Shown here: piece after piece, positions 6,365 through 13,075 of the stretch
Layout of the letters: each line of letters starts with the position of its first letter
How positions within the stretch are numbered: position 1 is the first letter of the stretch
Source of the DNA: SM23-32 sp964434535
GTDB taxonomy: Bacteria > Planctomycetota > Brocadiia > SM23-32
Length of the DNA: 18,672 nucleotides
Assembly (NCBI GenBank): GCA_964434535.1
Contig: CAYSWA010000046.1
Span: 1-18,672 of the forward strand
Reading direction: 5' to 3'
Position numbers and translations under genes: made by a program
Notes under the pieces: model-generated
The model's database searches: none
What the model was told of the DNA's origin: nothing
What the model saw: only the letters and a program-made list of their open reading frames with translations

Positions 6365-6563
6365 CGCAGGGCAGCGCGCGCCCGGCCTCGGGCAGTGGCG
6401 GGCGAGGCGGGTGGCCGCGCAAGTGGCCCGCAGGCGCTCCCTTGGCGCTGTCGGGCTCGAACGCCGCGCAGGGGGAGCCCTCCCGGATGCCTTCGGCGAA
6501 ATCGGGGGCGCGGGTGGCGCAACTGCGCGCGCAGGACACGGAAACGGCGCCCGGGCGCGGCCC

Positions 6564-7514
6564 TCAGACGACGACCGGCTCGCCGGCCTCGATCGAGGCG
6601 AGGGCCGCCTCGTGGAGCTTCATCGCCCGGAGGATCTCCGCCGGATGGCAGCGTACCGGCTCGCCCCGGCGCACGGCGGCGTAGAGGTTCGCCCAGAAGT
6701 CCTGCTCCCCAAGCGGCGCCTCGTAGGTGCGCTCCTCCCCGTCGGCCGAGACGACGGCCCGTCCATCGCGCGCGGTGAAGGTCGACGCCCCGGCGTGCAC
6801 CACCCAGCGCGGCAGGGGGGCGCCGGCCGGCGGCGCGGCATGGCAGACGCCCCACCCGCCGCCGCGCAGCGGGAGGTAGACCAGGAAGGACCGCGCCGGC
6901 CGCCCCGCCCCCGCGCCTCCCGCGTGCGCGCTGACGCTCCGCACGTCCTGGGCCAGCACCAGGTTGACCTGGTCGAGCAGCTTGATCCCGACGCTCTCCA
7001 GCAGGCCGGCCTGCGGGGCCTCGTCGCCGTCCTCCTCCGAGGGGTGGAAGCGGAGCAGGCCCTCGACCGGGCCGGCGTTCTCCTCCTCAAGCGCGGCGCG
7101 AAGGGCGCGGAAGTCGGGGTCGGCGCGCCCGGGCATCTGCGCCGTGGCGATCAGGCCCTGCCGGACGGCCGTCTTCAGCACGCGCTCGGCGTCGAGCGCC
7201 GTCTCGCAGAACGGCAGGGGCAGCGCCACGTGGCGCCCGGCGGTCAGCGCGCGGACGGCCAGGTCGCGCCGTAGCTCCAGCGGCCCGCCGACCAGCACCA
7301 GCTCGACGGCCGCATCGCGCAGCAGCACGTTGTAGTCGGCGTGGTAGGTGACCGGTCGTTCGTCGGGCCGGGGCCCGCCGAGCCCCTCGTTGCTGAAGGC
7401 GACGAGCGCGAACTGCCCGCCCTCGGGCATCCGGGCCAGCAGGCTCGCCTCGTCCCCGAGGTCGATGCCGACCGTGCCGACGCCGATCGGCCCGCTTTCC
7501 GCCTGCTCACGCAT
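6564..7514 (-). CDS. Degenerate Gfo/Idh/MocA-family oxidoreductase-like protein
   Basis: Seen: 316 residues from ATG 7514. The N-terminal Rossmann fold begins IGVGTVGIDLG (10-20, GxGxxG intact), then YHADYNVLLRDAAVELVLVGGP and LTAGRHVALPLPFCET (90-105). The C-terminal half ends FWANLYAAVRRGEPV...ILRAMKLHEAALASIEAGEPV, classic for the family. Known: Gfo/Idh/MocA enzymes are NAD(P)-dependent sugar and inositol dehydrogenases with an EKP motif whose Lys is catalytic. Here that position reads PLP (99-101), so the Lys and Glu are missing. Inference: it may bind a nucleotide and sugar but is unlikely to be a standard dehydrogenase; a sensing or structural role is possible. Third gene of the surE cluster, 44 bases after the lipoprotein stop; no clear Shine-Dalgarno. 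Confidence 0.75.
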   Translation of the reverse strand: MREQAESGPIGVGTVGIDLGDEASLLARMPEGGQFALVAFSNEGLGGPRPDERPVTYHADYNVLLRDAAVELVLVGGPLELRRDLAVRALTAGRHVALPLPFCETALDAERVLKTAVRQGLIATAQMPGRADPDFRALRAALEEENAGPVEGLLRFHPSEEDGDEAPQAGLLESVGIKLLDQVNLVLAQDVRSVSAHAGGAGAGRPARSFLVYLPLRGGGWGVCHAAPPAGAPLPRWVVHAGASTFTARDGRAVVSADGEERTYEAPLGEQDFWANLYAAVRRGEPVRCHPAEILRAMKLHEAALASIEAGEPVVV

Positions 7515-7558
7515 GTCGTATCATGCCTGGTGAAAAGGAGATGAGTCAAGCCGACGCC

Positions 7559-8011
7559 TCATTCCACGGGCGCCACGTCCACCTTGCCCGTCTCCGGGTC
7601 GTAGGTATACTTGTGCCCCTTCGGCACTTCGGGCAGGGGCGCGCCGCGCCACTCGACCAGCTCCTCCAGCGACTTGGGGAATCGCCCGTGGATGGCCTGC
7701 CACTGGTAGATCTCGTTCTGGATATAGGCGACGTCGATCGTCTTGCGGGCGTGGCGCGGGGCCTGGATCGTCGTCGTGCGCAGGTAGTCGGCCGGCGCCT
7801 GGAGGAGGCTCTCGCCGACGGTGCGCTTCTCCTTCGGGGCGGGCTTCGCGGCGGCCTCGGGCGGCGCATCGGCCTGCTCGGGCTCCTGCTGCTCCGGTTG
7901 GCCCACGCCCGCCGGGGCCGGCTCGGAGTCCTCGCAGGAGCATCCCGACCAGGCCGCCAGGCAGAGGGAGATTGCCAGCGCCGCGGTTATCGGACGCCGC
8001 AGATCAGCCAT
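7559..8011 (-). CDS. Lipoprotein with pseudopilin-like C-terminus
   Basis: Seen: 150 residues from ATG 8011, overlapping the end of surE by 8 bases (ATGGCTGA), so translation is probably coupled. The N-terminus has a hydrophobic signal with a loose lipobox WSGC (Cys24). A long Pro/Glu/Ala/Gln-rich linker (about 27-62) follows, then a compact domain with YIQNEIYQWQAIHGRFP, SLEELVEWRG and LPEVPKGHKYTYDPETGKV. The last part resembles the post-helix half of type II secretion pseudopilins (GspG style: YQ..HG.YP.sLeeL...G..Y.YdP..G). Inference: an envelope-anchored protein of unknown role, possibly derived from a pseudopilin without the N-terminal helix. If the lipobox is not used, it would be secreted or membrane-anchored. 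No functional link to SurE is evident. Confidence 0.7.
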   Translation of the reverse strand: MADLRRPITAALAISLCLAAWSGCSCEDSEPAPAGVGQPEQQEPEQADAPPEAAAKPAPKEKRTVGESLLQAPADYLRTTTIQAPRHARKTIDVAYIQNEIYQWQAIHGRFPKSLEELVEWRGAPLPEVPKGHKYTYDPETGKVDVAPVE

Positions 8012-8798
8012 CGTGCTCGCCTCCCGTCTGCCCCGCCGAGCCGAGCGCGACGCCCGCGCGCTCGGCCAGGGCCGAGAGGGCGGCGGCGTCGGTCAGGTCG
8101 GGCCGCAGCGGGGTGATCGAGACCTGCCCGTTGCGCAGCGCCTCCACGTCCGAGTCGAGCGCGCACGAGCCCCTCTCGCCGTCGGCGGAGAGCCAGTAGC
8201 GTGGCCGGCCGTCGGCCCCGTCTTCGCGTCGGTAGCGTCGCCAGGCGGCGCAGAGGTCCTGGCGGGTGAAGCGCACCTGCTGGGCGGGGCCGTCGGGGCG
8301 GGGGATGTTCACGTTGTAGGCCAGCCCGGCGGGCCAGTGCTCGGCCTGGAGCAGGTCCAGAACGCGCATGGCGGCCGCCGCGACGGCGTCCGGCTCGTCC
8401 ATCGCCTCCGGCACGGTCGAGAAGGCGACCGATGGCACGCCGTAGAGGGCGCCTTCGAGCACGGCGGCGACCGTGCCGCTGTAGAGCACCGCTATCCCCG
8501 CGTTGATGCCGGGGTTGAGACCGCTGACGATCAGGTCCGGCTCCCGCTCGAGGACCTCGGCCAGGGCGAACTTGACGCAGTCGGCCGGCGTCCCGCTCAG
8601 CGCCAGCGCCTCGGCGCCGTCGGCCAGGCGCACCGGCTCGGCGTGGACCGAGGTCAGGAAGGTGATGGCGTGCGCGACGCCGCTGCGCTCCTCGGCGGGG
8701 CAGACCACGGTCACGCGCCCTCGCTCGGCGAGGCGGCGGCGCAGGGCGCAGATGCCCGGCCCGCTCGGGCCGTCGTCGTTCGTCAGAAGTATGTCCAT
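8004..8798 (-). CDS. surE: 5'/3'-nucleotidase SurE
   Basis: Seen: 264 residues from ATG 8798. Family hallmarks are complete: MDILLTNDDG with metal ligands Asp8 and Asp9, Ser39 (ERSG), Asn95 in SGLNPGINAG, then LYSGTVAAVLEGALYG, NVNIPRP, and a terminal TPLRPDLTD block. Known: SurE is a cytoplasmic metal-dependent phosphatase that dephosphorylates 5' and 3' nucleoside monophosphates, linked to stationary-phase survival and nucleotide salvage. Length is normal (about 250-265). The start is fixed by the conserved N-terminus; it has no good Shine-Dalgarno of its own (cgtttgcc before ATG). A 15-codon ORF with a strong Shine-Dalgarno ends 9 bases upstream, in the same frame. First gene of a probable three-gene operon. 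Confidence 0.95.
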   Translation of the reverse strand: MDILLTNDDGPSGPGICALRRRLAERGRVTVVCPAEERSGVAHAITFLTSVHAEPVRLADGAEALALSGTPADCVKFALAEVLEREPDLIVSGLNPGINAGIAVLYSGTVAAVLEGALYGVPSVAFSTVPEAMDEPDAVAAAAMRVLDLLQAEHWPAGLAYNVNIPRPDGPAQQVRFTRQDLCAAWRRYRREDGADGRPRYWLSADGERGSCALDSDVEALRNGQVSITPLRPDLTDAAALSALAERAGVALGSAGQTGGEHDG

Positions 8799-8807
8799 GG
8801 CAAACGC

Positions 8808-8855
8808 TTATGCGGATAGAAGGTCCATCGCCCGGCGCGGGTCGTGCACGCGCAT
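8808..8855 (-). CDS. 15-codon leader ORF upstream of surE
   Basis: ATG at 8855, preceded at 7 bases by GGAGGG (8868-8863), encodes MRVHDPRRAMDLLSA and stops with TAA at 8810-8808. The surE ATG follows 9 bases later in the same frame. The leader has the best ribosome site in the region, while surE has none, which suggests re-initiation or leader-peptide control. No run of one amino acid typical of classic attenuators is seen. Could be chance. Confidence 0.4.
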   Translation of the reverse strand: MRVHDPRRAMDLLSA

Positions 8856-8954
8856 GGCGGCGCCCTCCGCGGTCGGTGGAGGCCGCGTAACAGCCTATCC
8901 GGCAAGGAGTTGGGTCCATCGGCGGGGCTCTGCGCGAGCGCCTCGCATCGGCCG

Positions 8955-8983
8955 ATGCTACCACAGCCCCCGCGGCAAGTCAA
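8955..8983 (-). promoter_or_regulatory. Putative sigma70 promoter of the surE operon
   Basis: Minus strand: TTGACT (8983-8978), 17-base spacer, TAGCAT (8960-8955), one of the best promoter matches in the window. Start near 8948 gives a leader of about 150 bases holding the 15-codon ORF. Confidence 0.6.
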
Positions 8984-9229
8984 ACCGGGCATTGTGCGCG
9001 GCTTTCGCATCGGGCTTGCTGACTGTAGAATGAATGTGGAGTGGCCGGCCGGCGGGCGCGGGGGTCGCGGCGCATGAGCGGCGGTCCGCCGGGCAGTGGC
9101 GAGGCCCTGGCCGGCGTCGAAGGCATCGGCGAGAAGCGGCTCCGGGGGGTCCGCGGCGCGTGGTGCGGGGGCGCGAGGCGTAGCGCCGCCACCACGAAGA
9201 CGAGGATTCAGCCTGACGGGAGAGGCACC
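8984..9229 (+). other. Intergenic region / leader before the phosphoribosyltransferase gene
   Basis: 246 bases with no supported gene. A TAGAAT (9026-9031) could be a -10 for the plus strand, but the matching -35 (TTTCGC, 9003-9008) is poor. A small stem ggcgc...gcgcc lies at 9170-9187. The in-frame extension of the downstream gene through this stretch has low-complexity content and no domain similarity. Confidence 0.4.
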
Positions 9230-9877
9230 ATGCAGGCTTTCCGTGACCGCAAGGAGGCAGGACGGAAGCTGGCCGACGAGCTCGCGGGCTACGCCGGGGA
9301 GGACGTGGTCGTGCTGGGGCTGCCCCGGGGCGGCGTGCCGGTCGGCTACGAGGTGGCTAGGCGGCTCGGGGCGCCGCTGGACGTCTTCCTGGTGCGCAAG
9401 CTCGGCACGCCGGGGCAGCCGGAGCTGGCCATGGGCGCCATCGCCACCGGCGGCGTGCGCGTGATGAACGACGAGGTGGTCGGCAGCCTGCGGGTCTCGC
9501 AGGAGCAGATCGAGGAGGTGGCCGAGCGCGAGCGCCGGGAGCTGCGCCGCCGCGAGGAGGCATACCGCGGCGAGCGGCCCGAGGCCGAGGTGGAGGGGCG
9601 CACGGTGATCCTGGTCGACGACGGCCTGGCGACCGGGGCGACGATGAAGGCGGCGGTGCGGGCGCTGCGCCAGCAGGGCCCGGCGTGGATCGTGGTGGCC
9701 GTCGGCACCGCGCCGCCGGAGACGGCCGAGCAGTTCCGCGAGCTGGTCGACGAGTTCGTCTGCCTGGTCACTCCGCGCCCGTTCTTCGGCGTGGGCGGCA
9801 GCTACTGCGACTTCTCGCAGACCAGCGATGAGGAGGTGCGCCGCCTGCTGGACGAGGTGCGCCGGGAGCGTTCGTGA
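9230..9877 (+). CDS. Phosphoribosyltransferase family protein
   Basis: Seen: 215 residues from ATG 9230, with GGGAGAGG just upstream. Blocks: FRDRKEAGRKLADEL, VVVLGLPRGGVPVGYEVA (27-44), DVFLVRKLGTPGQPELAMGA (51-70), RRELRRREEAYRG, the PRPP loop VILVDDGLATGAT (126-138, Asp130/Asp131) and FFGVGGSYCDFSQTSDEEV near the end. It belongs to the widespread family typified by mycobacterial Rv0571c-like PRTases, sometimes fused to hydrolases or esterases. Known: the fold binds PRPP; for this subfamily the physiological base or acceptor is not established. Inference: soluble cytoplasmic enzyme. It heads a plus-strand unit with PolX; its stop codon overlaps a 19-codon ORF by one base. Confidence 0.9.
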   Translation: MQAFRDRKEAGRKLADELAGYAGEDVVVLGLPRGGVPVGYEVARRLGAPLDVFLVRKLGTPGQPELAMGAIATGGVRVMNDEVVGSLRVSQEQIEEVAERERRELRRREEAYRGERPEAEVEGRTVILVDDGLATGATMKAAVRALRQQGPAWIVVAVGTAPPETAEQFRELVDEFVCLVTPRPFFGVGGSYCDFSQTSDEEVRRLLDEVRRERS

Positions 9878-9936
9878 TGGCCGGCGACTACGTGCGGTGG
9901 TTCGAGGAGCACCTGGCACTCGATGATGCAGGTTGA
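9877..9936 (+). pseudogene. 19-codon ORF, possible remnant of a PEP-synthase start
   Basis: ATG overlaps the PRTase stop (TGATG) and encodes MAGDYVRWFEEHLALDDAG, then TGA. The segment YVRWFEE followed by L..DD recalls the first residues of PEP synthase/PPDK proteins, which continue with VGGKxASLGE; that part is absent. Either a start left after deletion of the gene, or a chance ORF. Too short for certainty. Confidence 0.25.
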
Positions 9937-9992
9937 GCACGTCCTCGCCTTCAGCCGCGCGCCGCACACGGGCCGCCAGGAGTGAGCGGGGC

Positions 9993-11708
9993 ATGGAAAA
10001 CTCCCAGGTAGCCGGCGTCTTCGACCGGATCGCCGACCTGCTCGAACTGCAGGAAGGCAACCAGTTCCGCATCCGCTCCTACCGCGACGCCGCGCGCACC
10101 GTGCGCGACCTCTCCCGCCGGCTGGAGGATATGGCCGCCGACGGGGAAGACCTGACCGAGCTGCCCCACGTCGGGCAGAGCACGGCCGAGAAGATCCACG
10201 AGATCCTCCGGACCGGCACCTGCGAGCGCCTGGAGAGCCTGCGCGGCGAGGTGCCCGAGGGCCTGACGCAGATCATGCGCATCCCCGGCGTCGGGCCGCG
10301 CAAGGCCATGCAGCTCCACCGCGCCCTCCAGATCACCACCGTGGAGGAGCTGAAGGAGGCATGCGAGGACGGCAAGGTGCGCGAGCTGGAGGGCATGGGC
10401 GAGAAGAGCGAGCAGAACGTCCTGGACGGCATCGAGAAGCTCGAACGCATCTCCGGGCGCATGCTCTACCGCGACGCCGCCGACCACGTCGAGAGCCTCG
10501 CGCGGCACCTCGGCAAGTGCGACGCGCTGAGCCGCTACGACGTGGTCGGCAGCTTCCGCCGGCGCAAGGAGACCGTCGGCGACCTGGACATCCTGGTGCA
10601 GGCCGCCGAGCGCGATGAGGCCACCGAGCAGATCCTCAACTACGGCGCCATCCAGGACGTGATGGGGCGGGGCACGCAGAAGGTGACCGTCCGCCTCGAC
10701 AGCGGGCTCCAGGTCGACTTCCGGTTCTTCGAGCCCGAGGCGTTCGGCGCGGCGCTGCTGTATTTCACCGGCTCGAAGGCCCACAACATCGCCGTGCGCC
10801 AGCGCGCCGTCGACCGCGGCGGGAAGCTGAACGAGTACGGCCTGTTCAAGGACGATAACCTGCTGGCCGGCAAGAGCGAGGAGTCCGTCTACCACCGGCT
10901 CAACATGCAGTGGGTGCCGCCCGAGCTGCGCGAGGACCGGGGCGAGGTCGAGGCGTCCGAGAACGAGGAGCTGCCCGAGCTGATCGAGCTGGGCGACATC
11001 CGCGGCGACCTCCAGGCCCACACCGACGCCACCGACGGCTCCGACACGCTGGAGGAGATGGCCGAGGCCGCCCGCCAGCGGGGCTACCAGTACCTGGCCG
11101 TCACCGACCACTCCCAGCGCGTCACCATGGCGAGGGGCCTCGACGAGGACGCCCTGCGCCGGCGCGCCGACCGGATACGCGAGCTCGACTCCGAGCTGGA
11201 CGAGTTCTGGCTGATGGCCGGCATCGAGGTCGACATCCTCAAGGACGGCCGCCTCGACCTGGAGGAAGACGTTCTGGCGGGGCTGGACTGGGTGCTCGCC
11301 AGCGTCCACTACGATCGCAACATGGAGCGCGACGCGATGACCGAGCGGCTCGTGGCGGCCCTCTCCAGCGGCGTGGTGCACTGCCTCGGCCACCCGCTCG
11401 GGCGGATCATCGGCGAGCGCGAGCCGATCCAGTTCGACCTGGAGCGCGTGCTCGAGGCCTGCAAGGAGCACGGCGTCTGGGTGGAGATCAACGCCCAGCC
11501 GGACCGCCTGGACCTGCCCGACACGCACGTGAAGGCGGCCCTGGAGGCCGGCGTCGGCTTCACCGTCTCGACCGACGCCCACAAGCGGAGCGACCTGGAG
11601 TTCATGAAGTACGGCGTCTACACCGCCCGCCGCGGCTGGCTGAGCCGAGGCGACGTGCTCAACACCCGCACCGCCAGGCAGCTCCGCAAGGCGCTGGGCA
11701 CGCGCTGA
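9993..11708 (+). CDS. polX: DNA polymerase/3'-5' exonuclease PolX
   Basis: Seen: 571 residues from ATG 9993 (GGAG about 10 bases upstream), the normal length for bacterial PolX. Order: 8-kDa domain with helix-hairpin-helix LPHVGQSTAEKIHEIL (57-72); second hairpin IPGVGPRKAMQLH (97-109); palm with GSFRRRKETVGDLDILV (catalytic Asp197 and Asp199) and VDFRFF (Asp242); YFTGSKAHNIAVR (257-269); then a C-terminal PHP domain with DLQAHTDATDG (339-349), VTDHS, GIEVDILKDG, SVHYDRN, CLGHPLGR and STDAHK. Known: gap-filling family X polymerase for base-excision repair, with a Mn-dependent 3'-5' exonuclease in the PHP part. Odd: the first PHP histidine is Gln341, while the second, His343, is kept. Probably cotranscribed with the PRTase. 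Confidence 0.95.
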   Translation: MENSQVAGVFDRIADLLELQEGNQFRIRSYRDAARTVRDLSRRLEDMAADGEDLTELPHVGQSTAEKIHEILRTGTCERLESLRGEVPEGLTQIMRIPGVGPRKAMQLHRALQITTVEELKEACEDGKVRELEGMGEKSEQNVLDGIEKLERISGRMLYRDAADHVESLARHLGKCDALSRYDVVGSFRRRKETVGDLDILVQAAERDEATEQILNYGAIQDVMGRGTQKVTVRLDSGLQVDFRFFEPEAFGAALLYFTGSKAHNIAVRQRAVDRGGKLNEYGLFKDDNLLAGKSEESVYHRLNMQWVPPELREDRGEVEASENEELPELIELGDIRGDLQAHTDATDGSDTLEEMAEAARQRGYQYLAVTDHSQRVTMARGLDEDALRRRADRIRELDSELDEFWLMAGIEVDILKDGRLDLEEDVLAGLDWVLASVHYDRNMERDAMTERLVAALSSGVVHCLGHPLGRIIGEREPIQFDLERVLEACKEHGVWVEINAQPDRLDLPDTHVKAALEAGVGFTVSTDAHKRSDLEFMKYGVYTARRGWLSRGDVLNTRTARQLRKALGTR

Positions 11709-11718
11709 GTGCCGCCCC

Positions 11719-12972
11719 TCAGACCCAGCCGCGCAGGCGGACGGCCTCGGCCACCCGCTGGACGGCCACGATGTAGGCGGCCGTGCGCATGTGCGTCCCC
11801 TCCGACTGGGCGCACTCGTAGACCGCGTGGAAGGCCCTGGTCATGGCCGCGTCGAGCTCCTCGTTGGCCTGCTCGGCCGTCCAGTAGAGGGTGGTCAGGT
11901 TCTGGACCATCTCGTGGTAGGAGGCGGTGACGCCGCCGGCGTTGGCCAGGAAGTCGGGGATGAAGAAGACGCCGTTGGCGTGCAGGACCTCGTCGGCCTC
12001 CGGCGTCTGGGGCCCGTTGGCCAGCTCGCAGGAGATGCGGGCCTTGATTCGGTCGGCGTTCCCCTCGGTGACCACGTTCTCCAGGGCCGCCAGGAACAGG
12101 ATGTCCACGTCCAGTTCGAGCAGGTCTTCGTTGGTGACCGGCTCGGTGCCGGGGAACTCGGCGACGGCGCCGGTCTTCAGCTTGTGGTCGACGGCGGCGC
12201 GGGCCTCGATGCCGTCGGCGCACATCACGCCGCCGCGGCTGTCGCTGACGGCGATGACGCGGCACCCGAGCAGTTCCTCGGCGAGCAGGGCGGCGTGCTG
12301 GCCGGCGTTGCCGAAGCCCTGGACGGCGACGGTGGCTCCTTCGGTGGGGATGCCGAGGACGGCGGCGGCCTCGCGCACGATGTAGCAGCCGCCTCGGGCG
12401 GTGGCGTCGCCGCGCCCGAGCGAGCCGCCCAGGGGCACCGGCTTGCCGGTGATCATGGCGGGGCGGTGACGGCCGCCGTGCATGGTTTCGTACTCGTCGA
12501 GCATCCAGGCCATGATCTGGGGGGTGGTGTAGACGTCGGGGGCGGGCACGTCGAGGTCGTCGCCGATGAGGCGCCCGACCTGGCGCACGTAGGCCCGGCT
12601 GAGGCGCTCCAGCTCGGCCGGGCTCATGGACTTCGGGTCGCAGATGACCCCGCCCTTGCCCCCGCCCAGGGGGATGTCCACCACGGCGGTCTTCCACGTC
12701 ATCCATGCCGCCAGCGCGCGCACCGTGTCGATCGTCTCCTCGGGGTGGAAGCGTATGCCCCCTTTGCAGGGCCCGCGGGCGTCGTTATACTGCACGCGGA
12801 AGCCGTGGAAGACGCGCGTCGCCCCGTCGTCCATCTTCACCGGCAGCGTCACGTGCAGCTCGCGCAGCGGCCAACGGAGGAACTCGTGCATGGCCTTCTC
12901 CAGGCCGATCCTCTCGGCGGCGTCGTCGAGCTGGCGCTGAGCGATCTGGAACGGGTTGTGCGATGCGGTCAT
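11719..12972 (-). CDS. gdhA: Glutamate dehydrogenase (Glu/Leu/Phe/Val family)
   Basis: Seen: 417 residues from ATG 12972, with GGAGGAG 5 bases before it. Motifs: RGPCKGGIRFHP (67-77), PLGGGKGG with catalytic Lys106, DVPAPDV with Asp146, GRGDATARGG, Rossmann VAVQGFGNAGQHAA (216-229), AVSDSRGG, ANGPQTPEAD and PDFLANAGGVTASYHEMVQN. Known: reversible oxidative deamination of glutamate to 2-oxoglutarate and ammonia in the cytoplasm. Length and motifs fit the hexameric ~420-residue class, usually NAD-linked or dual; cofactor choice is not settled here. It converges with polX (10-base gap, no terminator-like stem) and diverges from the PPDK-like gene. A strong promoter and a poly-C leader precede it. 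Confidence 0.95.
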   Translation of the reverse strand: MTASHNPFQIAQRQLDDAAERIGLEKAMHEFLRWPLRELHVTLPVKMDDGATRVFHGFRVQYNDARGPCKGGIRFHPEETIDTVRALAAWMTWKTAVVDIPLGGGKGGVICDPKSMSPAELERLSRAYVRQVGRLIGDDLDVPAPDVYTTPQIMAWMLDEYETMHGGRHRPAMITGKPVPLGGSLGRGDATARGGCYIVREAAAVLGIPTEGATVAVQGFGNAGQHAALLAEELLGCRVIAVSDSRGGVMCADGIEARAAVDHKLKTGAVAEFPGTEPVTNEDLLELDVDILFLAALENVVTEGNADRIKARISCELANGPQTPEADEVLHANGVFFIPDFLANAGGVTASYHEMVQNLTTLYWTAEQANEELDAAMTRAFHAVYECAQSEGTHMRTAAYIVAVQRVAEAVRLRGWV

Positions 12973-12990
12973 CCGGCTCCTCCGTAGCTT

Positions 12991-12998
12991 GGGGGGGG
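12991..12998 (-). promoter_or_regulatory. Poly-C leader tract before gdhA
   Basis: Eight G on the plus strand (eight C in the mRNA) between the promoter and the GGAGGAG site, 7 bases from the latter. Third instance of this layout in the window. Confidence 0.4.
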
Positions 12999-13025
12999 CA
13001 GGCGAAGCGTCCCCGTGGGGCGCTT

Positions 13026-13054
13026 AGAGTAGCGCCAAAGGGGACGCCTGTCAA
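13026..13054 (-). promoter_or_regulatory. Putative sigma70 promoter of gdhA
   Basis: Minus strand: perfect TTGACA (13054-13049), 17-base spacer, TACTCT (13031-13026). Start near 13019. The stretch 12973-13075 also separates the divergent PPDK-like gene, for which I see no convincing promoter. Confidence 0.65.
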
Positions 13055-13075
13055 CGAAGAAGGGAGCCCGGGCAG

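Noticed and set aside
6440..6480. T-arm-like string gggctcgaacgcc suggesting a tRNA
   Set aside because: No acceptor stem, anticodon arm or D-arm can be built around it.
6297..6539. N-terminal extension of ParB to 6539
   Set aside because: It would read through parS, the promoter and a Pro/Arg-rich stretch without homology; ATG 6296 has a good ribosome site and the expected LGRGLDSLI start.
9951..11582. 543-codon minus-strand frame over polX
   Set aside because: Antisense shadow of polX with Leu/Val/Gly/His-rich content and no motif.
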